Numbered from the stretch's first letter, positions 49,809-58,830 are shown. The stretch: DNA of 64,000 bases from Arthrobacter sp. zg-Y1110 (GCF_025244865.1 NZ_CP104273.1:336604-400603); one strand, 5' to 3'. The notes: a model not told the origin generated them from the sequence alone. A program made the numbers and translations.

Positions 49809-49851
49809 AAGGCCGCCGAAGAGATCCGGGCACAGGATCCACGGCGGCCTT
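49809..49851 (+). terminator. Hairpin, probable terminator
   Basis: AAGGCCGCCG and CGGCGGCCTT around a 23-nt loop, between the NERD gene and the FtsK unit. Confidence 0.6.
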
Positions 49852-49867
49852 CCCTGTCTTGCCTACG

Positions 49868-49883
49868 CATGTCCAAGGGCATG
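49868..49883 (+). promoter_or_regulatory. CATG-dyad element
   Basis: TTGCCTACG then CATGTCCAAGGGCATG; the second CATG starts a 24-codon ORF in the FtsK leader. Confidence 0.5.
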
Positions 49884-49955
49884 AAGCACCCATCTTTCCG
49901 CCGGGCACTGCCGTGCCGCAGCGCATCCGAAAGCACGGGGACACCGCCGGAGTAA
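49881..49955 (+). CDS. Possible 24-aa leader peptide
   Basis: Basic, Ser/Pro-rich short ORF whose ATG sits in the CATG element at the same position as the start codons of the 44927 and 49040 genes. Ends 66 nt before the FtsK start. Either a leader peptide controlling the FtsK gene or the remnant of a gene. Confidence 0.35.
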   Translation: MKHPSFRRALPCRSASESTGTPPE

Positions 49956-50021
49956 AAGCTCCGCCGTCCATTGCCGACCGGGCCGCGCAGGCCGAAGAAC
50001 ATCACCAGGAGGAGTCCGCTT

Positions 50022-53000
50022 ATGGCGGCACGCAGAAACCAGGCACCAGCAAAGCCGATCACCGGTATGGCCCTACTTGCAGGAACAGCCCTCGCAGGCT
50101 TCGGAATCTACTCCGGCTACCCGGGCCTGGCTGCCGTGTGGGCGGCACTGATCGTCAACGCCTGGATGTACCCGCCGGCCATGTTCACCGGCAAGAAGGA
50201 TGTGCGCGGCTACCCCACCCCGGGATCCCCGGGCGAGACCGCGGCCATGAACAAGTACCGGTTCTGGGAAGACCTGAAGTTCAAGCTCGTCCTGCCCGGC
50301 ATGGACTGGCTGCCGGGAAAGAAGCCGCTGCTTTCCTTCATCGCCGCAGTGTGGACCGGCGCGGCGGCGTACTTCCTCCTCCCCGTGGCCAACCCGTACA
50401 CCGGGGACTGGGGCCAGTGGGTGAACGCTGCAGCCGGCTTCATCATCGTTGCCCAGCTGACCGCATCCCGGCGCCGCACCATGGTGGCCGATGACGAGAA
50501 CCCCGGTGCACGCATCGACTCCCTCATCGCCCTCGCCAAGACGAAGACCCCCGCCGTCATCGGCTTCGGTATCGGCGGACTCATCCTGGGAGCGGTTGCC
50601 GGCACGGTGCTGAGCGTTTTCCTCCCCGTCCTCACTGAAGCCGCCGGCCTGCCCGGCGTGCCCGAACCCGCCATCTGGATCCTGGCCCTGACCGGCGGAC
50701 CACTGGCACTGCTGGCCAAGCCGTGGATCACCCTTGCACTGGAACACTGGCGCGTCGTCGTGGCTGCCCGTGAAGAATGGCGCCCGCGCTGGGCGATGCT
50801 CAAGCAGGATCCCGAACCCCGCCTGATCGACCGCCGTGAAGTCGGCACGGCCATCGTCGACACCTTCGACGCCCCGGCATCGGTCGGCGCAATGGCGTAC
50901 TGGTCCATGGAGCCGAAGATCTCCCCGACCGTCGGCACCGGATCGAAGATGGCCATCATCGCCGTGCCGAACGTCGACTCCAACAACCAGCCGATGCCCG
51001 GCACCACCCACCCGGTCCGCTTCGACATTGTGCGCTGGCCCTCGGACCAGATCCCCGACATCACCGACCCCGAGACGCCGAAGGATGTCGTCACCGAGCT
51101 CGCCCGCTGCGCCATCGTGTGGATGGCCGACAAGCAGGGCTTCGCGCGGCCCATCCTGGATGACGTCCACCTCCTGACCATCCCGCCGGCACCGGCCGCC
51201 GAACCCGCGAAGACCGACCCGAACGAAGACCCGACCGCCGCACCCGAACCCGCGGCACCTCCCGCGCCTGCCGGACGCAACGCCTGGGCCGTGACATGGC
51301 TGCTGCCCATGGGCCCGCCTCCCAGCTACATCCGCGCACAGGGCCTGAACGACTTCGGTGCGGCATTCAACGCGCCCGTGCTCGTGGACCACCGCGCCCT
51401 CGGCGGCGCCGGCGCCCTGTATGTGGGCCCGCTCTTTGACGACGCCACTAAATGGGATCCGGGCTCCGGCCTGAACAAGACCTCCATGGAAAAGCTTGCC
51501 GAAGAAGACAAGTGGGACAACCGGTGGATCGAAGTCATGAAGCAGGGCAGCAACCCTCCGGTCATGCAGTACGAGACCAAGTCCAAAGCCCAGCTGCCCA
51601 CCGGACAGACCATCCACCACATGGCGTTCGTAACCCGGCAGGGCATGCCGCCTGCAGAGTTCCGTGCCTTCGAACCCAAGCTGGCAACCGTCCTGGACGC
51701 CGCACCGTTCGTCGCAATGACAGGCTTCCCCGGATCGCGCAGGGGTGAACGCCACGCCCAGGCATTCTCCGTCTACTGGTCCAGCGAGACCGTCCCCCTC
51801 CGCCCCGATGACCTGAAGCCCGCCGGCGGCCCGCGCCGCGGCCGTGCATCCACCGACGCCCAGAAATGGGTACTGGCCGGACGGGTCAACGAAGCGTTCA
51901 AGGTCGCACGCCTGGCCGAGCGCCCCGAAGTCGATACGGTCACCTGCCTGACCGAAGCCGGATCCGCAAAGCACATCTGGAAGATCGACCTCTTCCTGCA
52001 CGGCGGCGTCACCCTCAGTGAGCTGCGTGGCCAGGCGAACAAGATCCGCCAGCACTGGGGATCCGAATGGCTGCGCATCTCCGTAGGCAAGGACGGCATG
52101 GTCTCCATCGTCGCCGGCGCCCGCCCCGGCAATCCCAAGGTCATCCTGGCGAACAAGGCCTACGAATCAATGCTCGCCAAGCTCGACTGGGACCAGACCT
52201 TCCTCGACTCGGGTGTCTCCGGCATCGGCGGCCTGCTGCCCGTGTTCACCGACAAGACGCAGCTGCCCAAGAATGACGCCGTTTCCGTCATCGACTTTGA
52301 CCTCACCGGCACGGGCCTGGACTTCACGAACTTCACCGCCGCCCGGCCGAAGCTCGAGTCCAACTCCGGCAACGCATACGTGGAGCCGCGAAGGATCAAG
52401 GACAAGCCCAACGCGGTGCGCCTGATGGTCTGCGAAGTGAACCCCATGCCGGATAAGGCCGACTACGACTGGGAACACATCGAGATCTCCAAGTACATCC
52501 CCTTCGCCACCGGCATTGAAGGCGAGCCGGTCGAATATAACTTCAAGGTCGACCCCCACCTGCTGATCGCCGGTGCCTCCGGCGGCGGCAAGTCCGTGCT
52601 GCTGCAGTCACTGGCCTTCGGCGCCCTGGTGCGCGGTTACGAGCTGTATGTCGCCGACCCGACCAAGGGCGGTGCCGACTTCAAGTTCGCCGAGCCGTAT
52701 TCCAAGGCGTTCACGGACAGCCCGTTCACCGCTGCAGCCATGATGCGCGGCATCTACGCGGAGGTCGTGCGCCGCAAGAACCTGAACAAGACCAACGGCG
52801 TCGGCAATTACCGGGACCTTCCCGAGGACGTCCGTCCGAAGCACATCGTCATCCTTCTCGACGAGTTCACCTCCCTCATGGGCCAGGACCCGGTGCCGGC
52901 ACCGAGCGATGACCCGGAGATGGACGCCGAACGCGAGATGGTCCTGGCCACCAACCGGGCCAAGACCGAGGTGGGCGTCTACACGGGCAAGATCGCCCGC

Positions 53001-54584
53001 GAAGCACGCTCCGCCGGCGTCACCCTGTTCCTGGCCACCCAGAAGCTCTCGGCCAAGATGCTCGACACCATCCCCGGCGCCGGTGACCTGAAGGTGAACC
53101 TCTCCCGCCTGCTGCTGGGCAAGGCCACCTACGGCGACAAGCAGTCCGCTCTGCGCGCACCGCAGGATGCACCCGACCTCGGAGATGCCATCCCGCCGGG
53201 CCGCGGCCTGTTCGAAACGACCGCCGGTGCTGCCATGGCCATCCAGGCCTGGTACAACCCGGCCGAGCAGAAGATCCTCGCCCAGAAGCTCATCGGGCTC
53301 GTAGAGGAACTGACCGAGGACCAGAAGCTGGACCTGGCTCCGTTCATGCCGAAGATGCCTGAAGCGTTCGGGGAAGTCATGCCCGAGCCGGCGGCCGACA
53401 AGATCGTGGACCTGGGCGAAATCGAAATCGGCCTCGACGATCTGGACTGGTCCGACATGGACTTCTCCCTCGAAGGCGACGGCGAAGACGAGGCCGGGAG
53501 TCTGCAGGACGCTTCCGGCCAGCCGGACGAAGTGCTGGAACCCGATGCCGTTTTCATCCCGCCGGTGATCGAGGACGAGGAAGCGGCAATGCTGCTGGAC
53601 ATCGACGGCGCCCTGGCACCGACGACCCACACCGGTGCCATGATCCGCATCGACGTCCCCTTCCGCGGCGCCATCGCCTACCGGCCCGAAATCATGGCCC
53701 GCACCGCTTCCATTCCGGCACGGCAGGTCTGGCTGAGCTCCTGGGTCCAGGACGCCCCCAAGCACCTGGGCCACCTGCTGCCGCGCGCCGTTGAAGCACT
53801 GGAGTCCGGATCCGACGACACCGGGTGGTGGAAGATCGACGCCGCCCTGGCCTGGATCGCAGCGAACCCGCTGGTCCGCCGGATCGTCTGGCTTGACGAT
53901 GAACTCTCCCAGGAGGACTTCGTGCTGGGCATCCCGTACCGGGACATCGCCGCAGACGCCTTCCGGGAAGCGGGAGTCGAAGCGATGCTCTACGTCCCGG
54001 ATCCGGACGAAGGTCTCACCCTGGCCATGCTCGACGAGGCTGAAGCATTCCTGGCCGGCACCGCTGCAGCACCGGCGGAGGCAGTGGTTCCGATGGAGAT
54101 CGAGGCACCGGCGGAGACCGGGATGCCTGAAGAGACCACACCGGCCGCAGAGCCCGCGGCATCCCCGGAGGAGGAAGAAGATCCGGCCGGGGACGACGAC
54201 TGGGACTTCGACGCCGACAGGGCCAAGGCGGCTGCCGCACCTGAAACGGACGACACGGAGTACATCTTCGAGGAGCCCGGGCCGGTTGCAGTGCCGGAAG
54301 CACCGGCACCTGAAGCGGACGACACCGAGGACGACCCGTTCGGACCGGCACCTGTCCGGGCATCCGTAACGGCCGACTGGGACTTCGACGAACCAGCGGT
54401 GAAGTCCGCCCCGGCACGTTCCGCCGACGCCGGCGACGACGACCCGTTCGACATCCCCGCCGCGCGCGCACCTCGGGCCCCGCGTGCCGCCGCCGCTGAT
54501 GACGATGACCCGTTCGCCGTGTCTTCCCCCGCCCCCCGCCGGACCCACGCGGCACCTGCTGCGCACGAAGACCCCTTCGCCTGA
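50022..54584 (+). CDS. FtsK/SpoIIIE-type translocase fused to a HAD-like domain and DPF-repeat tail
   Basis: 1520 aa; AGGAGGAG before ATG 50022. N-terminus has about five membrane helices (residues 10-50, 107-123, 135-150, 185-212, 222-240). Walker A GASGGGKS at 851-858 and Walker B ILLDEF at 945-949 (D947) with FLATQKLSAKM, as in conjugative FtsK/TcpA/TraB pumps. From 1191, LLDIDGALAP (D1193, D1195), VWLSSW, WWKID and WLDDEL (D1292) form a HAD-like domain as in the HAD part of Swiss-army-knife RNA-repair proteins. The last 170 residues are acidic with repeated DPF and DWDFD motifs. Confidence 0.88.
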   Translation: MAARRNQAPAKPITGMALLAGTALAGFGIYSGYPGLAAVWAALIVNAWMYPPAMFTGKKDVRGYPTPGSPGETAAMNKYRFWEDLKFKLVLPGMDWLPGKKPLLSFIAAVWTGAAAYFLLPVANPYTGDWGQWVNAAAGFIIVAQLTASRRRTMVADDENPGARIDSLIALAKTKTPAVIGFGIGGLILGAVAGTVLSVFLPVLTEAAGLPGVPEPAIWILALTGGPLALLAKPWITLALEHWRVVVAAREEWRPRWAMLKQDPEPRLIDRREVGTAIVDTFDAPASVGAMAYWSMEPKISPTVGTGSKMAIIAVPNVDSNNQPMPGTTHPVRFDIVRWPSDQIPDITDPETPKDVVTELARCAIVWMADKQGFARPILDDVHLLTIPPAPAAEPAKTDPNEDPTAAPEPAAPPAPAGRNAWAVTWLLPMGPPPSYIRAQGLNDFGAAFNAPVLVDHRALGGAGALYVGPLFDDATKWDPGSGLNKTSMEKLAEEDKWDNRWIEVMKQGSNPPVMQYETKSKAQLPTGQTIHHMAFVTRQGMPPAEFRAFEPKLATVLDAAPFVAMTGFPGSRRGERHAQAFSVYWSSETVPLRPDDLKPAGGPRRGRASTDAQKWVLAGRVNEAFKVARLAERPEVDTVTCLTEAGSAKHIWKIDLFLHGGVTLSELRGQANKIRQHWGSEWLRISVGKDGMVSIVAGARPGNPKVILANKAYESMLAKLDWDQTFLDSGVSGIGGLLPVFTDKTQLPKNDAVSVIDFDLTGTGLDFTNFTAARPKLESNSGNAYVEPRRIKDKPNAVRLMVCEVNPMPDKADYDWEHIEISKYIPFATGIEGEPVEYNFKVDPHLLIAGASGGGKSVLLQSLAFGALVRGYELYVADPTKGGADFKFAEPYSKAFTDSPFTAAAMMRGIYAEVVRRKNLNKTNGVGNYRDLPEDVRPKHIVILLDEFTSLMGQDPVPAPSDDPEMDAEREMVLATNRAKTEVGVYTGKIAREARSAGVTLFLATQKLSAKMLDTIPGAGDLKVNLSRLLLGKATYGDKQSALRAPQDAPDLGDAIPPGRGLFETTAGAAMAIQAWYNPAEQKILAQKLIGLVEELTEDQKLDLAPFMPKMPEAFGEVMPEPAADKIVDLGEIEIGLDDLDWSDMDFSLEGDGEDEAGSLQDASGQPDEVLEPDAVFIPPVIEDEEAAMLLDIDGALAPTTHTGAMIRIDVPFRGAIAYRPEIMARTASIPARQVWLSSWVQDAPKHLGHLLPRAVEALESGSDDTGWWKIDAALAWIAANPLVRRIVWLDDELSQEDFVLGIPYRDIAADAFREAGVEAMLYVPDPDEGLTLAMLDEAEAFLAGTAAAPAEAVVPMEIEAPAETGMPEETTPAAEPAASPEEEEDPAGDDDWDFDADRAKAAAAPETDDTEYIFEEPGPVAVPEAPAPEADDTEDDPFGPAPVRASVTADWDFDEPAVKSAPARSADAGDDDPFDIPAARAPRAPRAAAADDDDPFAVSSPAPRRTHAAPAAHEDPFA

Positions 54585-54643
54585 TCCCGTCGCCGGCGGC
54601 CTGACCCGGGCCGCCGGCACCCCCTTTTGAAAGGACCACTCCC

Positions 54644-55501
54644 ATGATGGGATCCCACCACGCAGCCTGCGGCGCAGCCGCCTGGGTTGCAATCACCACG
54701 CAGTTCCATGTCGACATCTCGCTGCTGACCGAAAAGCTGGGCTGGGGGTCCCACGGCTTCGACATCGGAATGGGCCTGCTGGACATCAGCCCCGTCGGCG
54801 TCATCACCGGCGCCCTCGTCACGGCCGGCGCCGCCCTGCTCCCTGACGCGGACCACCACAACGCCACCATCGCCCACTCCCTGCCACCGCTCTCCAACGC
54901 CATGTGCGCCGCCGTCGGGAAGGTATCCGGCGGCCACCGGCACGGCACCCACTCGATCATCGGCATCATCGTCTTCGTTGCCGTGGCCTGGGTGGCCGGT
55001 CTCTGGACCATCGAAACAGACTGGTTCGGCACCATCTTCCCCGGCGCCGGCATCCTCTCGGTGCTGCTGGTCAGCTTCGCTGCCAAGGCCCTGAAGATCA
55101 TCCCCGACCGGATGCGTAAATCCCCATGGGCGGTGGGACTCACCGTCGGGCTCTTCATTGCCCTGTTCGCACCCGAGGAGCAGTTCTGGTTCCCGCTGTC
55201 CATGGGCGTCGGCGTCATCGTCCACATCCTCGGCGACATGATGACCACCGGCGGCTGCAACCTGGCCTGGCCGTTCACGATCAAACCTCCGAAAGCCTGG
55301 CAGAACATCCCGGTCCTGAAGGACTGCTGGAAGAAGAACGGCTACCTCGCCGTGCCGGTGCTCGGCAACGCCGGATCCTCCCGCGAGTGGCTGCTGCTGA
55401 TTCCGATCGGCCTCTACGCCGTGATCGGTGTCGGCGCCACCATGGTCGGGATGGGCAGGGACGGGCTGAGCAGCCTCGTCGCCGCGGCAGGCCTGGGCTG
55501 A
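54644..55501 (+). CDS. DUF457/YdjM-type membrane-bound metal-dependent hydrolase
   Basis: 285 aa. Multi-pass (about six helices). Conserved sequence ALLPDADHHNATIAHSLPP (D-x-D-H) and GGHRHGTHSIIG (H-R-H-G-T-H-S) match the metal motifs of the YdjM/DUF457 family. AAAGGA precedes the ATG. Last gene of the transfer block, 59 nt after the FtsK gene; substrate unknown. Confidence 0.8.
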   Translation: MMGSHHAACGAAAWVAITTQFHVDISLLTEKLGWGSHGFDIGMGLLDISPVGVITGALVTAGAALLPDADHHNATIAHSLPPLSNAMCAAVGKVSGGHRHGTHSIIGIIVFVAVAWVAGLWTIETDWFGTIFPGAGILSVLLVSFAAKALKIIPDRMRKSPWAVGLTVGLFIALFAPEEQFWFPLSMGVGVIVHILGDMMTTGGCNLAWPFTIKPPKAWQNIPVLKDCWKKNGYLAVPVLGNAGSSREWLLLIPIGLYAVIGVGATMVGMGRDGLSSLVAAAGLG

Positions 55502-55530
55502 TGAGAAGTCCCGCCCTTGCCGCACACATA
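55500..55530 (+). promoter_or_regulatory. Class-1 bipartite promoter element
   Basis: GATGAGA (overlapping the previous stop), 12 nt, GCCGCACACATA; ATG 55537 after 6 nt (leaderless). Confidence 0.72.
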
Positions 55531-55536
55531 GGGGGT

Positions 55537-56034
55537 ATGGAGAACAACACCGCACCTGACTTTGACGAAGCCTTCGAAAAGGACCACGGACCCGCACTGA
55601 CCCGTGAACTGCTCTCCCTCCCCAAGCCCGGCGCACGGGAGCTTATCGCTCATGCGGCACCGGCCCATGCACTCCGCGAGTCCTACCCCGAATACTGGGA
55701 CGGCAAAGCCCCGGCCACCCGCGCCGAAGCCAACGCCGTCGTAGAGGCAGCCTTCCCGTTCCTCACCCCGTCCCGCCGCGGGCACCTCGCCACACTCATC
55801 CGCTTCGCCGTCCACACGGAAATGAAGCACTGGGACAACCCCGAGTTCGTCCTGAGCCCCGACCACGACTACGAACTGCTGGTCTCAGCGTCCGACTACG
55901 TCGACGAAACGGAATTCACCGAGGACGGCCAGGACAGGAACCAGTCGCTCTGGGAGGAACTGGCCGACACCGCCGCCTTCCACGCAGCAGCCGAGAACGC
56001 TGCTGCCGCCCGTTCCGTCCGCATGGCAGCGTAG
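55537..56034 (+). CDS. Hypothetical protein
   Basis: 165 aa, acidic, helical (LTRELLSLPKPGARELIAHAAPAHALRE..). Start fixed by the class-1 element. Cotranscribed with the nucleotidase gene 4 nt on. Family unknown. Confidence 0.66.
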   Translation: MENNTAPDFDEAFEKDHGPALTRELLSLPKPGARELIAHAAPAHALRESYPEYWDGKAPATRAEANAVVEAAFPFLTPSRRGHLATLIRFAVHTEMKHWDNPEFVLSPDHDYELLVSASDYVDETEFTEDGQDRNQSLWEELADTAAFHAAAENAAAARSVRMAA

Positions 56035-56038
56035 GCCG

Positions 56039-56626
56039 ATGGCCGGGGGAACCTTTGACCGAAGCGCCACCGTCCTGGTCGATATGGACGAGGTGCTCGC
56101 CTACTACCTTGAGGCACTCGACGACGCCCTCGTTCTCAACGACCCGGAGTATCCCCTGGTCCCCTACGGCCACCGCGACCGCTATAACCAGCTCGGCGGT
56201 CCGGGCTTCAACCTGGACTCCCTGGCCGCCGGTATGAACACTCCGGGCCTGTTCCGCCACCTTCGTCCCGTCGAGGGGGCAGTGGATGCCCTGCACGAAA
56301 TGGCCAATGAAGGTCTGAACATCCTGATCGTCACTACGCCCACCTTCGAGAACCGCACCTGTGCCCAGGACAAGTTCGAATGGGTGGATGAGCACCTCGG
56401 CCGCGAATGGGTACAGCGCACGATCATCGCCTACGACAAGACCGCAGTTTCCGGAGCCGTCCTTATCGACGACAAACCGGAGATCACCGGATCCATGGCA
56501 CCCTCCTGGCAGCACCTTCTCTTCACGCGGCCGTACAACGCCTACGTCGAGGGGGTTCCGAGGATGGGCAGCTGGGAGAACTGGAGGCAGTGCGTGCTTC
56601 CTCTCCTGGATGCCGGACGCGTCTGA
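56039..56626 (+). CDS. 5'(3')-deoxyribonucleotidase-like HAD phosphatase
   Basis: 195 aa. HAD motif I TVLVDMDEVLAYYLEAL (D15, D17), motif II NILIVTTPT, motif III/IV YDKTAVSGAVLIDDKPEITG, in the NT5C family layout. Dephosphorylates deoxynucleoside monophosphates; may shift the dNTP pool or destroy nucleotides during element replication (inference). Terminator follows. Confidence 0.82.
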   Translation: MAGGTFDRSATVLVDMDEVLAYYLEALDDALVLNDPEYPLVPYGHRDRYNQLGGPGFNLDSLAAGMNTPGLFRHLRPVEGAVDALHEMANEGLNILIVTTPTFENRTCAQDKFEWVDEHLGREWVQRTIIAYDKTAVSGAVLIDDKPEITGSMAPSWQHLLFTRPYNAYVEGVPRMGSWENWRQCVLPLLDAGRV

Positions 56627-56639
56627 AACCATCACGCCG

Positions 56640-56672
56640 GGGCCGTCTCCTTCACCGGGGCGGCCCTTTTTC
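56640..56672 (+). terminator. Hairpin terminator with T tract
   Basis: GGGCCG and CGGCCC then TTTTTC after the nucleotidase gene. Confidence 0.7.
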
Positions 56673-56689
56673 GTACCCGCATCCGCCGT

Positions 56690-57180
56690 AGGGGGGGGTA
56701 GGAGAGCACCGTTTCGTTGCGCCCTTAGTGCCGCGGCGACGTGTTTTGGGGTGAAAACGGCCCGAAACAGCCCCCTGAAGGGGTCCTGCCAACCGTCCGG
56801 CGACCGAAAACAACCGATAAACCGACCCATAACGAGGTGCCGGTACCCCGTTTTGCCGCGTGATTCCGGGGTTTCTCGAAATTCTGCCGACTAAACCAAC
56901 CTTGCCGACAGGAGGGGGAGGCCTCCATAAGAGAGAAAGGGTTATATAGGAATCTGCTGCGAAGGAACATACATAGGGCCCCCTTATATATATATCTCTC
57001 TTAATAGGTTGGTTAAGTTGGTTCTATATAGGGGCCCCCTCTTTTGCCCCTAGATTCCGCGGATTTTTTCACCGACTCTTTGGTCGGCACCCGGTTGGTT
57101 CCGGTTGGCGGGCCGGTCGGCAGCCTCTTTCACCCCCGATCAGGGCCGGAGAGCAGCGGACCTGTCCCCAAGTGCGGGCA
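56690..57180. other. AT-rich dyad region, candidate replication origin
   Basis: About 490 bp without a gene. Centre (56925-57045) is strikingly AT-rich with TATATATATA. Nested dyads: AACCAACC (56895) with GGTTGGTT (57007), AAGAGAGA (56929) with TCTCTCTT (56995). Two near-palindromes ATAGGGCCCCCT and ATAGGGGCCCCCT flank the TA run. Candidate origin or other unwinding site. Confidence 0.5.
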
Positions 57181-57190
57181 GCCGCACACA
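57181..57190 (+). promoter_or_regulatory. Class-2 CCGCACACA element
   Basis: GCCGCACACA, exactly 7 nt, ATG 57198. Confidence 0.55.
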
Positions 57191-57197
57191 GATGGGC

Positions 57198-58070
57198 ATG
57201 ACTACCCACATCAACCGCCAGCCCGAGGGCATCCCCGCCGGCGGACAGTTCGCCACCACCATCCGCTCCGAAGCAGCCGGCGTCACCCTCGCCGACTCCA
57301 CTGACCGCCCCATCGTCCTCACACAGGGTGAAGACGAGATGTACCCGGAACTCGCAGAAGAGTCCGTCATGGACCGGCTCACCGTCAGCCGCGACGACGA
57401 AGACCCGGACAAGTACTTCGTCCACGCCGAACGCGAAGTGAACTTCCATGCCCTGGTCGAACGCGAACAGCCGGACCTCACCGAGGAAGAACGCGAAGCA
57501 TGGCTGAACCGCCACCAGCTGGTCATCGAGGACTTCATGACCGAACGCTACGAGGCAGAGACTCACGGAGACGACTGGAGCTCCATCACCGCCGAATGCT
57601 CCGCCGTCATCCGCGACGCCAACCCGACCGAAGGCAAGGTCTCCGACGCCGCCTGGAACGAGACAAAGATCGTCAACCTGGCCAACGAGGAGGATCCCGG
57701 AACGTTCGGCTCCGAGAACCTCTCACGCCTGCTGCACGAGCGGGTGGAAGCAACCGCCAGCGTCGGTGACTTCTGGGCCGCCAAGCGCAAGGCCGACAGC
57801 ATGGACCCGGTCACCGTTGACGGCATCACCGAACTGCGCTTCGGCGAACGGGAACTCCCGGACGATGCAGCCCTCGCCATCGCCTACGACATGGGCATGA
57901 GCGGGCCCTACCCGACCATGGCCAAGCTGGCCCGCACCGGGTTCGCCGACAAGGAAGAGCTGCGCAACGATCTCCGCAAGATCTACGAGCGTGACCAGCA
58001 CAGCCCGAAGGCCTCCCGGCGCGCGAACATGATGTTCACCTGGATTGAGCAGGGCGGGGACAACAACTGA
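57198..58070 (+). CDS. GGQFA-tag family protein
   Basis: 290 aa. N-terminal tag NRQPEGIPAGGQFATTIRSE, an acidic helical body, and C-terminal FWAAKRKADSMDPVTVDGITELRFG..LPDDAALAIAYDMGM, then a basic helix end. Tag nearly identical to those from 60209 and 61152 although the bodies differ. Role unknown. Confidence 0.75.
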   Translation: MTTHINRQPEGIPAGGQFATTIRSEAAGVTLADSTDRPIVLTQGEDEMYPELAEESVMDRLTVSRDDEDPDKYFVHAEREVNFHALVEREQPDLTEEEREAWLNRHQLVIEDFMTERYEAETHGDDWSSITAECSAVIRDANPTEGKVSDAAWNETKIVNLANEEDPGTFGSENLSRLLHERVEATASVGDFWAAKRKADSMDPVTVDGITELRFGERELPDDAALAIAYDMGMSGPYPTMAKLARTGFADKEELRNDLRKIYERDQHSPKASRRANMMFTWIEQGGDNN

Positions 58071-58480
58071 TGTTCCGCCCCCGCGTCCAGGCCGGGGTCA
58101 CCGCCGGCGGCCAGTTCGCATCCCGCGGCCGGCAGGAGTCTCCCGTCTCGCTTTCAGACCGGCGCAGCGAGAACGCCCTGTTCCACAACATGACCCGCGG
58201 AACGATGGAGCTCTCCCAGCAGAGGCCCCTGGCCCGCAGCGCCGTCCGGAAGGCAATCGGGGACGGTTCTGCAGCACGGATGCTCGGCCGCAACGGCGCC
58301 GGCGACATCGCCGTCATCGAAGCGGCAGTCCGGCAGGACCGGAAGCTGGATGCAGCCGTGGACGCTCTCGTTGAACAGGAACGGAAGCACCCCGGGCGCA
58401 TCCCTTCCAACGCGCTCGGCTACCACCTGTGCAGGCAGCTGCTGCAGGCAGAACGAAACCCGCAGCGCCTGGCATCCTGA
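58070..58480 (+). CDS. Small GGQFA-tag protein
   Basis: 136 aa by TGATG overlap. Starts MFRPRVQAGVTAGGQFASRGRQ, a short version of the tag, followed by a basic helical domain (RKLDAAVDALVEQERKHPG). Coupled to the preceding tag gene, so the two probably act together. Confidence 0.7.
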   Translation: MFRPRVQAGVTAGGQFASRGRQESPVSLSDRRSENALFHNMTRGTMELSQQRPLARSAVRKAIGDGSAARMLGRNGAGDIAVIEAAVRQDRKLDAAVDALVEQERKHPGRIPSNALGYHLCRQLLQAERNPQRLAS

Positions 58481-58494
58481 CCCCCCTCCCCCGA

Positions 58495-58524
58495 AAGCCC
58501 GCCGGACCCCTCCCGGCGGGCCTT
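58495..58524 (+). terminator. Hairpin terminator
   Basis: AAGCCCGCCGG and CCGGCGGGCCTT around a 7-nt loop. Confidence 0.7.
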
Positions 58525-58535
58525 CCCGCTCCCGT

Positions 58536-58566
58536 GGGGAGATTCCCGCCCCTGTCCGCACACATA
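58536..58566 (+). promoter_or_regulatory. Class-1 bipartite promoter element
   Basis: GGGGAGA, 12 nt, TCCGCACACATA; ATG 58573 begins 6 nt later (leaderless). Confidence 0.78.
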
Positions 58567-58572
58567 GGGGCT

Positions 58573-58818
58573 ATGACCGCCAAGACAGTGCAGACAACCG
58601 ACGACACCCTCATGAACGAGCAGACGGACCTGGCCCGGAGCCTTGGTATCGAGCACAGCTCCGCCACCTACATTGCCCGGACCCTGGATCTTGTGGACGA
58701 ATCCGAATTCGGCGACCAGGTCGATGTCCTCGCCACCGCCTACGGGCTGGAGGCAGCTGACGTCCAGTCCATCAGCCGCCTCTTCGGCCGCCGCTCCCCT
58801 GCCAGGGCCGCAGCCTGA
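58573..58818 (+). CDS. Small helical protein
   Basis: 81 aa (LARSLGIEHSSATYIARTLDLVDESEF..). LATAYGLEAADVQSISRLFGRR could be a helix-turn-helix followed by a basic tail (inference). Followed by a terminator. Unknown family. Confidence 0.62.
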   Translation: MTAKTVQTTDDTLMNEQTDLARSLGIEHSSATYIARTLDLVDESEFGDQVDVLATAYGLEAADVQSISRLFGRRSPARAAA

Positions 58819-58830
58819 CCTACACACTCC

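Noticed and set aside
47353..54692. Very long minus-strand open frames opposite the replication-rela­xation and FtsK genes
   Set aside because: They mirror GC3-biased codons of real + strand genes with clear motifs; no promoters, starts or domains support them.
1402..58542. GGGGAGA/GGTGAGA boxes as ribosome binding sites
   Set aside because: They lie 30 nt upstream of the start codon at a fixed distance from TCCGCACACATA, too far for a ribosome site and not matched by a start codon at 5-10 nt.
1403..58575. N-terminal extensions ending in a repeated SAHIGGM-like peptide on many open frames
   Set aside because: The similarity comes from reading the promoter element in a fixed frame before ATG. 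The -35 box sometimes supplies a GTG by chance, but many copies (GGGGAGA, GGGCAGA) have no start codon there, and several genes start far downstream or in another frame.
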